A stretch of DNA of 64,000 nt from assembly GCF_028610705.1 (NCBI RefSeq), contig NZ_JAQQWT010000005.1, forward strand, positions 102,631 to 166,630, in the 5' to 3' direction. A program made the translations under genes and the position numbers. This DNA is from Halalkalibacter alkalisediminis. Its GTDB lineage: Bacteria > Bacillota > Bacilli > Bacillales > Bacillaceae_D. The notes below the pieces were generated by a model. It worked only from the letters and a program-made list of their open reading frames with translations. It was not told the origin of the DNA and made no database searches. Position 1 is the first letter of the stretch, and every line of letters begins with the position of its first letter. Positions 55,452 through 64,000 of the stretch are shown piece by piece.

Positions 55452-55973
55452 TTATTTTAAATCGTCATCCTCTAAATCCTCGTCTGCATCTTCCTCATCA
55501 TCTGCATCAATACCATCGAGGTCTTCTTTATCGTCAAAATCATCTTCATCTTCATCAAGATCGTCTTCATCATTAGAAAGTTCATCAAGCTCGTCTTCTA
55601 AATCTTCATACTCATCTTCATAATCTTCGAAATCATCATCCAATGTATCAACATCATCAAGCTCTGCCTTCGCCTTTTTCTTAGGTTTAACAGGTGTTGT
55701 GATCTCTTCTTCAGATTGCTCTAGTGGATACCAGCTCTTCAAGCCCCAACGGTTATCTCCTAAAGAGTGGAATCTGCCATCGATATTCATATCGGTATAT
55801 AAATAGGCAATCCGCTCATTTAATTGCTCTTCAGACATTTGCTTCATCGCTGCCACTTGTTTCACTAGGTCGTAGTAGTCAAAAGGTTGCTTTGACTCCT
55901 TCATTATTTCATACGCAATTTCAACCATTGACATTTCTAGCAATTCTTCTTGATCCATTGCTTGTAAGCTCAC
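55452..55973 (-). CDS. rpoE: DNA-directed RNA polymerase subunit delta
   Basis: Delta is a Gram-positive RNA polymerase subunit that increases recycling and specificity. The N-terminal winged-helix-like domain ends in DGRFHSLGDNRWGLKSWYP, and the C-terminal tail of about 80 residues is almost entirely D and E. A GTG at 55973 (10 bp after AAAGGA) is favoured; the family-like sequence begins at MDQEELLEMS. It lies between pyrG and the HD-GYP gene. Confidence 0.93.
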   Translation of the reverse strand: MSLQAMDQEELLEMSMVEIAYEIMKESKQPFDYYDLVKQVAAMKQMSEEQLNERIAYLYTDMNIDGRFHSLGDNRWGLKSWYPLEQSEEEITTPVKPKKKAKAELDDVDTLDDDFEDYEDEYEDLEDELDELSNDEDDLDEDEDDFDDKEDLDGIDADDEEDADEDLEDDDLK

Positions 55974-56099
55974 GGGCCGCACGTCCTTTCAATCAATCTT
56001 CTATGTAGTAGTCCTAACTTGTAATAAGCATACTTTTCATTATAAACACATTTCCAATGATTATGCTAGTTGTGGAAGATAAAACATGTAAGAGATTTA

Positions 56100-57116
56100 T
56101 TAATCTATTGATAAGAGTTGCTGAATGTGCCATTCACTCTTTCTTAAATCGACTAATTCTTGATCCAAACGAACGAGCGGATTGAAGGGCTCATCTGCAA
56201 AAATAAAGACGACTTCGGCCACACGTCCATTGCTTAAAATGGCTTTATTGCCAATCGAGAGCTCCATTAATTTTTGAATAAACGTCGACACATAAGTAGG
56301 TTCTAGCTTACCAAATGCCTCTTCTTTCATTTGCCTTAACACATCATAAAGCGCCATTCCTTTTCGGTAGACACGGTCCGATGTCATCGCATGGAACACA
56401 TCCGCAATCGCAATAATTTTAGAATAACGATGAATCTCATCGGCCGTTTTCTGGTCAGGATAACCAGAACCATCCTCTCGTTCATGGTGCTCTAAGGCCA
56501 TTAAGCAAATCTCTTTAGAGTACATCGAATGATTACATAAAATTTGGTAACCAAATAATGCATGTTCTTTTATCGCTTCGTATTCCTCTGTTGTTAACTT
56601 CCCTGGTTTCGTTAAAATATAATCGTCAATGTAGAGCTTGCCAACATCATGTAAAAGACCACCAAGGGTAATAAATTGAATCTCACCCTCTGAAAAGCGG
56701 AGCCAACGTGCTAGCATCGAAGATAAAATGGCGACGCCAATATTATGCCGATATGTATAATCATCTTTGCCAAGTATGCCTTCTAAAAGGATCGAAAGCT
56801 TTTGTTCCTGCGCTAACTCTTCAACCGTTGGCAATATACTTAACTCAATCTGATTGATTTCCTGTTTGTTTGATTGGATCTTCCGAAAAATATCTCGTAT
56901 CTCATTTGTGGTTCCAGTGATGAGGCGCTGATAACCTTGCCTCGTCGACGAGTTCTGGGTAACCATTTCAATCTTTTCAATTCCAACTTTCAACTTTGAA
57001 AGGATGGATTCAGTCAAAATAGACCCCTTCTTTAAAAGCAACGTTCCATCGCTATCAATGAGATCTCTTTTTATCTGACGGTTCATATACCGTTGATAAA
57101 GCTCTCTCTCCATCAT
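56100..57116 (-). CDS. HD-GYP domain protein (putative cyclic-di-nucleotide phosphodiesterase)
   Basis: This 338-residue protein has an HD-GYP domain at about residues 110-270: GGLLHDVGK holds the HD pair, HHEREDGSGYP the GYP motif, and ADVFHAMTSDRVYR follows. The N-terminal 100 residues have no recognised sensor. Hydrolysis of c-di-GMP (or cGAMP) is the family activity, and substrate is not shown. It is monocistronic between icmF and rpoE. Confidence 0.85.
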   Translation of the reverse strand: MMERELYQRYMNRQIKRDLIDSDGTLLLKKGSILTESILSKLKVGIEKIEMVTQNSSTRQGYQRLITGTTNEIRDIFRKIQSNKQEINQIELSILPTVEELAQEQKLSILLEGILGKDDYTYRHNIGVAILSSMLARWLRFSEGEIQFITLGGLLHDVGKLYIDDYILTKPGKLTTEEYEAIKEHALFGYQILCNHSMYSKEICLMALEHHEREDGSGYPDQKTADEIHRYSKIIAIADVFHAMTSDRVYRKGMALYDVLRQMKEEAFGKLEPTYVSTFIQKLMELSIGNKAILSNGRVAEVVFIFADEPFNPLVRLDQELVDLRKSEWHIQQLLSID

Positions 57117-57229
57117 CTCGTCTACACCTACCTGCTATTACATCTTTCCTATATTATACAATAACGATTTTGCTTCGGAAGTACAAATCCTGTCCTTTCA
57201 GTTGCTAAAGTCCTATTTTTATAGGAAAA

Positions 57230-57272
57230 GAGGTTGGTTAAAAGGTAGATATGTCCCCTTTTAGCCAACCTC
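57230..57272 (-). terminator. icmF terminator
   Basis: GAGGTTGGCTAAAAGG...CCTTTTAACCAACCTC followed by TTTTCC on the minus strand, 10 bp past the icmF stop. The AAAAGG/CCTTTT inner stem resembles the repeat hairpins, but no core follows. Confidence 0.85.
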
Positions 57273-57282
57273 ACTCCATCTT

Positions 57283-60200
57283 CTACATATTGCGGCGGTA
57301 CTGACCTCCAACCTCATATAACGCTGAGGTAATTTGTCCAAGACTCGCCGTTTTGACCGTATCCATTAATTCAGCAAAAATATTTCCACCAGCCATTGCC
57401 ACCTCTTGTAGGGAAGTTAAAGCTTCTTTAGCGGTTGCCTCATGTTGCTTTTGGAACTCCCGAAGATTGGCGATTTGCTGTTCCTTTTCTTCTTTTGTAG
57501 CACGAGCCAATTCTAGCTCAAAGCCTTCTTCCTCTTCCTGGTTCGGATTGAGGTAAGTGTTCACCCCAATAATCGGTAGCTCACCTGTATGTTTTTTCAT
57601 CTCGTAAAACATCGATTCTTCTTGGATTTTTGAGCGTTGGTATTGTGTTTCCATTGCGCCAAGTACTCCACCACGATCATTAATCTGCTCTAGTTCTCTA
57701 AGAACTGCTTCTTCGACTAAATGAGTCAGCTCTTCAATCATATAAGAGCCTTGTAAAGAATTTTCATTTTTAGCTAGCCCCAGTTCCTTAGAAATGATCA
57801 TTTGAATCGCCATCGCTCGTCGCACTGAGTTTTCAGTTGGCGTCGTAATGGCCTCATCATATGCATTCGTATGAAGCGAATTACAATTATCATAAATGGC
57901 CATTAACGCTTGTAGCGTCGTGCGAATGTCATTAAAATCAATTTCCTGTGCATGAAGAGAACGCCCTGATGTTTGAATATGATATTTTAATTTTTGACTT
58001 CGCTCGTTCGCTTTATATTTATTCTTTAACACCGTTGACCAAATTCTGCGAGCCACACGTCCGATCACAGTGTACTCTGGATCAAGTCCGTTGCTGAAGA
58101 AAAACGACAAGTTCGGTGCAAATTTATTAATGTCCATGCCGCGACTTAAATAGTATTCAATGTACGTGAACCCATTTGCGAGCGTGAAAGCAAGCTGAGA
58201 GATCGGATTGGCACCGGCTTCCGCAATGTGATAGCCCGAAATCGAAACAGAATAATAGTTTCTTACATCGTGTTCGATAAAGTATTGTTGGATATCCCCC
58301 ATCATTCGAAGGGCAAATTCCGTTGAAAAGATACACGTGTTTTGCCCTTGATCTTCTTTTAAAATATCGGCTTGCACTGTTCCTCGAACAGTTGATAGGG
58401 TCTGACTTTGAACAAGGTTTCGCTCTGCTGCTGTTGGCGCGCGCCCTTCTCTTTGCTCAAAGAGCTCAAGCTGCTGATCAATCGCCGTATTCATGAACAT
58501 GGCAAGAAGGATCGGTGCTGGGCCGTTGATGGTCATCGAAACGGACGTAGAAGGGGCACAAAGATCAAATCCCGCATACAGCTTTTTCATATCCTCTAGT
58601 GTACAAATGCTGACCCCGCTCTCGCCAACTTTTCCGTAAATATCTGGGCGATAATCCGGATCTTCACCGTATAACGTAACCGAGTCAAACGCTGTACTTA
58701 AGCGCTTCGCATCATCATCTTTTGATAAATAATGAAAACGACGATTCGTCCGCTCTGGCGTTCCCTCTCCGGCAAACTGGCGCTTAGGATCCTCCCCTTT
58801 TCGTTTGAACGGAAACACGCCTGCTGTAAATGGAAAAGCCCCGGGGACATTTTCCTCCATCGACCATCTCAGGATCTCGCCCCAATCTGCAAACTTCGGT
58901 AACGCTACCTTTGGTATTTTCAAACCAGATAAGCTCTCGGTCGTAAGCTCTGTCACGATTTCCTTATCACGAATTTTCGTAATCAGTTGATCTTTGCTAT
59001 ACGCTTCTTTCAGCTCAGACCAGTTATCAAGGATCGCTTTACAGCTTGGGTGTAGTTGCTGTTCATAGAGTGCCTTTGTTTGTTCAAGCTGTGTCACCAC
59101 TTCTTCTGTATCGTTTCCATGCGTTTTAAGCGCATCGATCGTTCCACTTATTTGAAAAAGCTTTCTCGCTACTTCCACTTGCTCTTCCGTCATTTTTTTG
59201 TACCCTCGAACCGTTTGCACGATGTCTCGTAAATATTGCGTTTGTTCAGGTGGGATAATGACATTTTGCTTAATGACTTCAGCACTCGTCTCAATGACTG
59301 TTTCCCAGTCTTTCTCACACTTTTTCGCAATGACGCCAATCAGTGCCGCAAAAAGCGTATTCGTCCCTAAATCATTAAACTGACTTGCGATTGTTCCATA
59401 GACTGGCATCGCTTCAAGTGGTTCTTCAAAAAGGTTTCGGCTTCGCTGGTATTGTTTACGAACATGTCTGAGGGCATCCTCTGAGCCTTTGCGATCAAAC
59501 TTGTTGATTGCAATCATATCAGCAAAATCGATCATATCTATTTTCTCTAATTGAGATGGAGCCCCGTACTCACAAGTCATCACATACATAGATACATCGG
59601 CTATCTCTGATATTTCCGCATCCCCTTGCCCAATACCACTCGTCTCGACAATGACAAGGTCAAAGCCTGCTGCTTTTACAACAGAAATGGCCTCATGAAT
59701 GCTAGCTGAAATTTCAGTTCGAGATCCACGAGTTGCGAGGCTTCTCATAAAGACTCTCGGATGATGAATGGAGTTCATACGAATACGGTCGCCCAGTAAC
59801 GCCCCACCTGTTTTTTGCTTGGTCGGATCAATTGAGAGAATCGCAATCGTCTTCTCTTTAAATTCAAACAAAAAGCGTCTAACAAGTTCATCTGTTAATG
59901 AGCTCTTTCCCGCTCCACCCGTTCCCGTAATACCAAGCACCGGTGTGTTCGTTGCTAGCTCTTTAATTTTAGTGAGCGTCTCCTCTAAAGCAACCGCTGT
60001 CTCCTGTTTCGCTGCTGTGAACTGTTCCGCTAGCGTAATACAACGCGCGATCGCACGATTGTTCTTATCCTTTAACTCGGTAATTTCTTCATTGATTTGC
60101 TCAACCGTAGCAAAGTCACATTCTTCAACCATTTGCATAATCATGCCTTGTAGTCCGTGCTTCCTTCCATCCTCTGGAGAAAAAATACGAGCAATTCCAT

Positions 60201-60543
60201 ATTGATGCAACTCTTCAATTTCCGGTGGCGTAATGACTCCCCCGCCGCCCCCATAGATGCGAATATGACCTGCCCCTTTTTCCTGCAGGAGGTCATAGCA
60301 ATATTTAAAAAATTCAACATGACCACCTTGGTATGAGGATATCGCAATCCCCTGAACATCCTCTTGTATGGCAGCGCTTACAATCTCGTCGACAGAGCGG
60401 TTGTGCCCGAGGTGAATAACCTCTACACCACTCGCTTGTAAGATCCGTCTCATAATATTAATCGAGGCATCATGCCCATCAAATAAACTAGAAGCCGTCA
60501 CGAACCGTATATGGTTTTTCCGGCGGTATGTTGCTGTTTCCAT
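57283..60543 (-). CDS. icmF: fused isobutyryl-CoA mutase IcmF
   Basis: This adenosylcobalamin enzyme interconverts isobutyryl-CoA and n-butyryl-CoA; some homologues act on pivalyl- or isovaleryl-CoA. The product has about 1086 residues. The N-terminal B12-binding domain has [15 protein letters not shown] (His26), the central MeaI-type GTPase has P-loop GTGGAGKS at 209-216, and the C-terminal mutase barrel starts near residue 560. The fused order is diagnostic. The second ATG (60543) has better spacing from GAGGAGAG. It is co-transcribed with the TetR gene 9-15 bp upstream. Confidence 0.95.
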   Translation of the reverse strand: METATYRRKNHIRFVTASSLFDGHDASINIMRRILQASGVEVIHLGHNRSVDEIVSAAIQEDVQGIAISSYQGGHVEFFKYCYDLLQEKGAGHIRIYGGGGGVITPPEIEELHQYGIARIFSPEDGRKHGLQGMIMQMVEECDFATVEQINEEITELKDKNNRAIARCITLAEQFTAAKQETAVALEETLTKIKELATNTPVLGITGTGGAGKSSLTDELVRRFLFEFKEKTIAILSIDPTKQKTGGALLGDRIRMNSIHHPRVFMRSLATRGSRTEISASIHEAISVVKAAGFDLVIVETSGIGQGDAEISEIADVSMYVMTCEYGAPSQLEKIDMIDFADMIAINKFDRKGSEDALRHVRKQYQRSRNLFEEPLEAMPVYGTIASQFNDLGTNTLFAALIGVIAKKCEKDWETVIETSAEVIKQNVIIPPEQTQYLRDIVQTVRGYKKMTEEQVEVARKLFQISGTIDALKTHGNDTEEVVTQLEQTKALYEQQLHPSCKAILDNWSELKEAYSKDQLITKIRDKEIVTELTTESLSGLKIPKVALPKFADWGEILRWSMEENVPGAFPFTAGVFPFKRKGEDPKRQFAGEGTPERTNRRFHYLSKDDDAKRLSTAFDSVTLYGEDPDYRPDIYGKVGESGVSICTLEDMKKLYAGFDLCAPSTSVSMTINGPAPILLAMFMNTAIDQQLELFEQREGRAPTAAERNLVQSQTLSTVRGTVQADILKEDQGQNTCIFSTEFALRMMGDIQQYFIEHDVRNYYSVSISGYHIAEAGANPISQLAFTLANGFTYIEYYLSRGMDINKFAPNLSFFFSNGLDPEYTVIGRVARRIWSTVLKNKYKANERSQKLKYHIQTSGRSLHAQEIDFNDIRTTLQALMAIYDNCNSLHTNAYDEAITTPTENSVRRAMAIQMIISKELGLAKNENSLQGSYMIEELTHLVEEAVLRELEQINDRGGVLGAMETQYQRSKIQEESMFYEMKKHTGELPIIGVNTYLNPNQEEEEGFELELARATKEEKEQQIANLREFQKQHEATAKEALTSLQEVAMAGGNIFAELMDTVKTASLGQITSALYEVGGQYRRNM

Positions 60544-60558
60544 CTTCATCTCTCCTCT

Positions 60559-61191
60559 TTAATTAGGACGATATACTCCATGTAGCAGCTGTTCAATTTG
60601 TAAATCTGTATATTCCTTTAATCCATAAAGTTTTTGAATGGACCATCTTCTAAATGTCCACATATGTGCTTGAACTAAAATGTTGTGCGAAATTAGCTTT
60701 ATTTTTTCCTCAGTTAAGCAAATCGCTTCTTCTTTCAAGGAATCACGCAGGATTACCTCAATCATCTCTGTCATTTCCATTTCTTTTTTGAGCACATACG
60801 AAAGAGCTTCTTTCGGCAGTGATTTTGCCTCTTGATACATAACAAGCACTTCATCCTGCATATCATGAATCACCTGAAAATAAGCGGCTACTGCTTTTTT
60901 CAACCGTGTCATCCCTCTACTGCTCGTATCTAGCTGATGCACGAGTCGCTCCCTTACTTCATCGTAAATCGAGTCACACACCAAATACAGGACATCTTCC
61001 TTCGAACCAATATATTCATAGAGCGTACCAATGCTAAATCCCGATTCTTTGGCAATCTCTCTCGTCGTCGTCTTGTGAAACCCTTTTTGCTTAAAAAGTC
61101 GGACAGCTCCTTTAACCATTTGCTCTCTTCGCTTTTTGATGAGCTGCGGATCTTTGACCATTGATGGAACGGATTTTTTCAATTCTGCCAA
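60559..61191 (-). CDS. TetR/AcrR-family transcriptional regulator
   Basis: This 210-residue regulator has an N-terminal helix-turn-helix (GFHKTTTREIAKESGFSIGT) and a ligand-binding helical C-domain. The TTG start follows GAGGAAG. Its neighbours, acyl-CoA dehydrogenases and icmF, suggest a FadR-like sensor of acyl-CoA that represses the cluster. The operator was not identified. Confidence 0.85.
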   Translation of the reverse strand: MAELKKSVPSMVKDPQLIKKRREQMVKGAVRLFKQKGFHKTTTREIAKESGFSIGTLYEYIGSKEDVLYLVCDSIYDEVRERLVHQLDTSSRGMTRLKKAVAAYFQVIHDMQDEVLVMYQEAKSLPKEALSYVLKKEMEMTEMIEVILRDSLKEEAICLTEEKIKLISHNILVQAHMWTFRRWSIQKLYGLKEYTDLQIEQLLHGVYRPN

Positions 61192-61363
61192 CCTACTTCC
61201 TCATTTTGTTTGTCCTAAGCATACTAGAACTTTTAAGAATGTTCTATACTTTCTCACATAGAGGGTAGATCTTTTATTCGCAAGCAGTGCGCGGGCGGTG
61301 TTAAAGTTCTTTGGACTGAGCTAGCGGCCGGATTTGATGCTAGTTCGGTTGCTCCAGATCGGA

Positions 61364-61535
61364 TATCGGTCACTTCGGCCGGGTTATCAGTCACTCTCTA
61401 TAATATATCAGTCCGTTTACCGAAGTTATCAGTCACTTTCGCTACGTTATCAGTCCCTTCGAAATAATCCGGCACTTGCCTTTGATCAGCGACTCTCACC
61501 TATTGATTAGCGACACCTCACCTGATATTAGCATT
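61364..61535 (+). repeat. 21/18-bp-period direct-repeat array B (core TATCAGTCAC / GATTAGCGAC)
   Basis: Nine degenerate units have their ATC or ATT at 61365, 61386, 61407, 61428, 61449, 61467, 61485, 61506 and 61527, so spacing is 21, 21, 21, 21, 18, 18, 21, 21. The core drifts from ATCAGTCAC to ATTAGCGAC along the array. It fills the 376-bp spacer between an acyl-CoA dehydrogenase gene and the TetR gene. Confidence 0.8.
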
Positions 61536-61567
61536 TCAAACTGCCGCATACACGCGCCCGCACTTCC

Positions 61568-62710
61568 TCAATCAGTTAACAACATCTTTGAAATAACTAA
61601 ACGTTGAATCTCATTGGTTCCCTCATAGATTTGTGTGATTTTCGCATCACGCATGTAGCGTTCAACTGGGTATTCTTTCGTGTAGCCGTAGCCTCCGAAT
61701 ACTTGCACCGCCTCAACGGTTACTTCCATTGCTGTGTCACCAGCAAGAAGTTTTGACATCGCAGACTCTTTTCCATATGATAGACCTTCACTTTCCTTCC
61801 ACGCTGCTTGATACGTGAGTAAGCGGCTTGCTTCAATTTTCGTTGCCATATCGGCAATTTTAAAGGCAATCCCTTGTTGCGCTCCAATTGATTTACCGAA
61901 TTGTTTTCGTTCTTTCGCATATTCAATTGATGCATCTAATGCTCCCTGAGCAATCCCAACCGCTTGAGCGGCAATGCCGTTACGACCGCCATCTAGCGTC
62001 ATCATCGCTACTTTAAAACCCTCTCCCTCCGCACCGAGGCGATTGGCTACCGGAACGCGGCAATCTTCAAAAATGATCGTCGTCGTAGGAGACGATCGGA
62101 TTCCAAGCTTTTGTTCCTTTTTCCCAACCGAAAATCCAGGCGTATCCGCATCGACGATGAAAGCCGTGACACCTTTATGACGAGCGCTCGGGTCTGTGAC
62201 AGCAAAGACGACATAAATGTCTGCAATTCCGCCGTTTGTAATAAAAATCTTGGAGCCGTTTAACACATAATGGTCGCCGTCTAATACAGCTGTTGTTTTC
62301 ATTGCCGCTGCATCCGACCCTGAACCCGGTTCCGTTAAACCGTATGCGCCAATTTTTGTGCCTTCTGCTAAAGCGCGCAAGTAAGTTTGTTTTTGCTCTT
62401 CATTCCCGAACTTATAGATCGGCCAACCTGCTAGTGATGTATGTGCAGATAATGTCACACCAGTTGAAGCACAGACACGTGACAGCTCTTCTACCGCGAT
62501 CACATAACTCATATAGTCGGCTCCAATTCCACCGTATTCTTCTGGCCATGGGATGCCGGTTAAACCAAGCTCCGCCATTTTATCAAAAATCGCTCGATCA
62601 AAACGCTCTTCCTCATCACGCTCTGCTGCTGATGGAGCCACTTCTTTATTGGCAAAATCACGTACCATTTTACGGATCATTTCTTGCTCTTCAGTTAAAA
62701 GAAAATTCAT
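61568..62710 (-). CDS. acyl-CoA dehydrogenase
   Basis: This FAD enzyme oxidises acyl-CoA at the alpha-beta bond, passing electrons to ETF. The 380-residue product has signature [17 protein letters not shown] and the catalytic Glu in [11 protein letters not shown]. It is a paralogue of the gene directly upstream (12-bp gap), so the two probably act on different chain or branch types. GGGGAAG precedes the ATG. Confidence 0.94.
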   Translation of the reverse strand: MNFLLTEEQEMIRKMVRDFANKEVAPSAAERDEEERFDRAIFDKMAELGLTGIPWPEEYGGIGADYMSYVIAVEELSRVCASTGVTLSAHTSLAGWPIYKFGNEEQKQTYLRALAEGTKIGAYGLTEPGSGSDAAAMKTTAVLDGDHYVLNGSKIFITNGGIADIYVVFAVTDPSARHKGVTAFIVDADTPGFSVGKKEQKLGIRSSPTTTIIFEDCRVPVANRLGAEGEGFKVAMMTLDGGRNGIAAQAVGIAQGALDASIEYAKERKQFGKSIGAQQGIAFKIADMATKIEASRLLTYQAAWKESEGLSYGKESAMSKLLAGDTAMEVTVEAVQVFGGYGYTKEYPVERYMRDAKITQIYEGTNEIQRLVISKMLLTD

Positions 62711-62722
62711 CTTACTTCCCCC

Positions 62723-63865
62723 TTAGTTTGACAGTAACTGTTTGCTAATTACGAGTCTTTGAATTTCACTTGTTCCCTCATAAATCTCACATACTTTTGC
62801 ATCACGGAAAAATCGCTCGACCGGATACTCTTTTGTGTAGCCATAACCACCAAAAACCTGGACCGCTTCAATCGCCACTTCGACAGCCGCTCTCGATGCG
62901 TATAACTTAGCCATCGATGCTTCCTGCCCGCAACGAATCCCCTTATCTTTTAAATTAGCAGCTCGGTAAGTTAATAGTTTTGCCGCTTCAATTTTCGTTG
63001 CCATTTCAGCAAGTTTAAAGGCAACACCTTGCTGCAACCCAATCGCTTTGCCAAATTGCTTGCGCTCTTTAGCGTAAGCAACAGCTGCTTCAAAAGCAGC
63101 TTCTGCGATCCCTAATGACTGAGCCGCAATGCCAATTCGACCAAAATCAAGATTCGCCATCGCAATTTTAAAGCCATCCCCTTCTTGCCCAAGAAGATTT
63201 TCAACGGGAACTCGAGCATCCTCAAAAACAAGTCCGGTCGTATTTGAGCCAAGCAGACCCATTTTTTTCTCTTTTTTTCCAACCTTAAACCCAGGCGTGT
63301 CTTTTTCAACAATAAAAGCTGAAATCCCCTTCGCCCCTGTTCCTGGCGCAGTTGTAGCAAAGACGATATACGTATCAGCTTCCCCTCCGTTTGTGATAAA
63401 CACTTTAGACCCGTTCAAAATATAGGCATCACCATCTTTGACAGCGGTCGTTTTCAAACCAGCTGCATCTGAGCCTGCTCCAGGTTCCGTTAAACCAAAT
63501 GCTCCCAAGAAAAGGCCAGTCGCTAACTTAGGAACATATTTTTGCTTTTGTTCGTCTGTACCGAAATAAAGAATCGGGTTCGTGCCTACCGATGTGTGAA
63601 CCGATAAGATCACTCCCACTGTCGCACTCACTTTCGATAATTCATGGATCGCAATAATGTAAGAGGTGAAATCCATTTCCGATCCACCATATTGCTCCGG
63701 AATCGGAATACCCATAATCCCCAGTTCACTCATCTTCTCTAGAATCGGTCGAGGAAATGTCTCATGCTCTTCCATTTGCGTGATAAACGGAGTAATCTCC
63801 TTTTCTGCAAACTCTCGAACCATTTTTCTCATCATTTCTTGCTCATCTGTAAAACGCAAGTTCAT
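62723..63865 (-). CDS. acyl-CoA dehydrogenase (AcdA-like)
   Basis: This acyl-CoA dehydrogenase has about 380 residues from ATG at 63865 ([11 protein letters not shown]), 8 bp after AAGGGGG. An upstream in-frame GTG sits too close to that site. It has [17 protein letters not shown] and catalytic Glu in [11 protein letters not shown]. Position near rpoE recalls B. subtilis acdA. A repeat hairpin lies about 10 bp upstream of the ribosome site. Confidence 0.94.
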   Translation of the reverse strand: MNLRFTDEQEMMRKMVREFAEKEITPFITQMEEHETFPRPILEKMSELGIMGIPIPEQYGGSEMDFTSYIIAIHELSKVSATVGVILSVHTSVGTNPILYFGTDEQKQKYVPKLATGLFLGAFGLTEPGAGSDAAGLKTTAVKDGDAYILNGSKVFITNGGEADTYIVFATTAPGTGAKGISAFIVEKDTPGFKVGKKEKKMGLLGSNTTGLVFEDARVPVENLLGQEGDGFKIAMANLDFGRIGIAAQSLGIAEAAFEAAVAYAKERKQFGKAIGLQQGVAFKLAEMATKIEAAKLLTYRAANLKDKGIRCGQEASMAKLYASRAAVEVAIEAVQVFGGYGYTKEYPVERFFRDAKVCEIYEGTSEIQRLVISKQLLSN

Positions 63866-63887
63866 CCCCTGCACCCCCTTTGAAGTA

Positions 63888-63990
63888 GAAGTTGTTCCAA
63901 GCCCGTTTTCTTTGTTGGAACAACTTCGAAGTCATGAGCAAAGCAACTTCCAACTTTTACGAGAACTAGGGAGCCAAAGTAATCTCGTTG
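63888..63990 (+). repeat. hairpin-core repeat copy 11 (diverged, at the window edge)
   Basis: The hairpin GAAGTTGTTCCAA...TTGGAACAACTTC (63888-63927) is followed by GAAGTCATGAGC and, further on, GGGAGCCA, in the order of the other copies. The core is strongly diverged. It is antisense to the acyl-CoA dehydrogenase gene and its hairpin lies just upstream of that gene's ribosome site. Confidence 0.5.
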
Positions 63991-64000
63991 AACTCCCTCA

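Overview
The window reads as chromosomal DNA of an alkaliphilic, spore-forming member of the Bacillaceae (Alkalihalobacillus / B. pseudofirmus-like). Sporulation genes (spo0F, spoIIR, a YhcN-like lipoprotein) and gene order place it opposite the B. subtilis segment that runs from acdA/rpoE/pyrG/spo0F through rho, prfA, ywlC-ywlG, glyA and upp to the atp operon and murAA. Alkaliphily is inferred from the F1Fo ATP synthase. Subunit c carries the P51-x-x-E54-x-x-P57 motif, and subunit a carries Lys and Gly at the two alkaliphile-specific positions.

Layout, right to left because most genes are on the minus strand: two acyl-CoA dehydrogenases, a TetR regulator and the fused isobutyryl-CoA mutase IcmF (63.9-57.3 kb); an HD-GYP protein, rpoE, pyrG with its leader attenuator, a DUF2529 gene and spo0F (57-52.4 kb); fbaA, tal, murA2, glpX, rho, a type B L31 gene and tdk (52-45 kb). 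Next comes a nitrogen island of about 16 kb (44.5-28.5 kb): ureABC-EFGD on the plus strand, and on the minus strand a nickel/peptide-type ABC transporter and the urea ABC transporter urtABCDE. A decayed Na+/urea symporter (DUR3-like) lies beside it. Beyond are a CoA-disulfide reductase, prfA-prmC, spoIIR, ywlB, ywlC, mntP, ywlE, a chemoreceptor, rpiB, ywlG, glyA and upp (25-13 kb). The left end has a Vpr-like S8 protease, atpZIBEFHAGDC, ywzB, ywmB and murA (13-0.3 kb).

The nitrogen island is a coherent pathway. Urt imports urea, urease hydrolyses it to ammonia and carbonate, Nik supplies the metal and UreDEFG load it. A perfect TGTNA-N7-TNACA (TnrA/GlnR) site sits about 50 bp upstream of the predicted ureA start, so nitrogen limitation should switch the operon on.

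The least explained content is intergenic. (1) A dispersed hairpin-plus-core repeat occurs about eleven times. It has a 17-18 bp hairpin whose outer sequence differs in every copy while self-complementarity is kept, joined to a core of about 85 nt with covarying internal stems. Hairpins sit directly after stop codons or just upstream of a ribosome binding site, and three tandem copies split ureC from ureE. (2) Four spacers hold short degenerate direct-repeat arrays. Three share a period near 21 bp (or 18-21 bp) but use a different core word at each locus; the fourth is a head-to-head 50 bp array. (3) A cluster of DnaA-box-like 9-mers lies upstream of ywlC.
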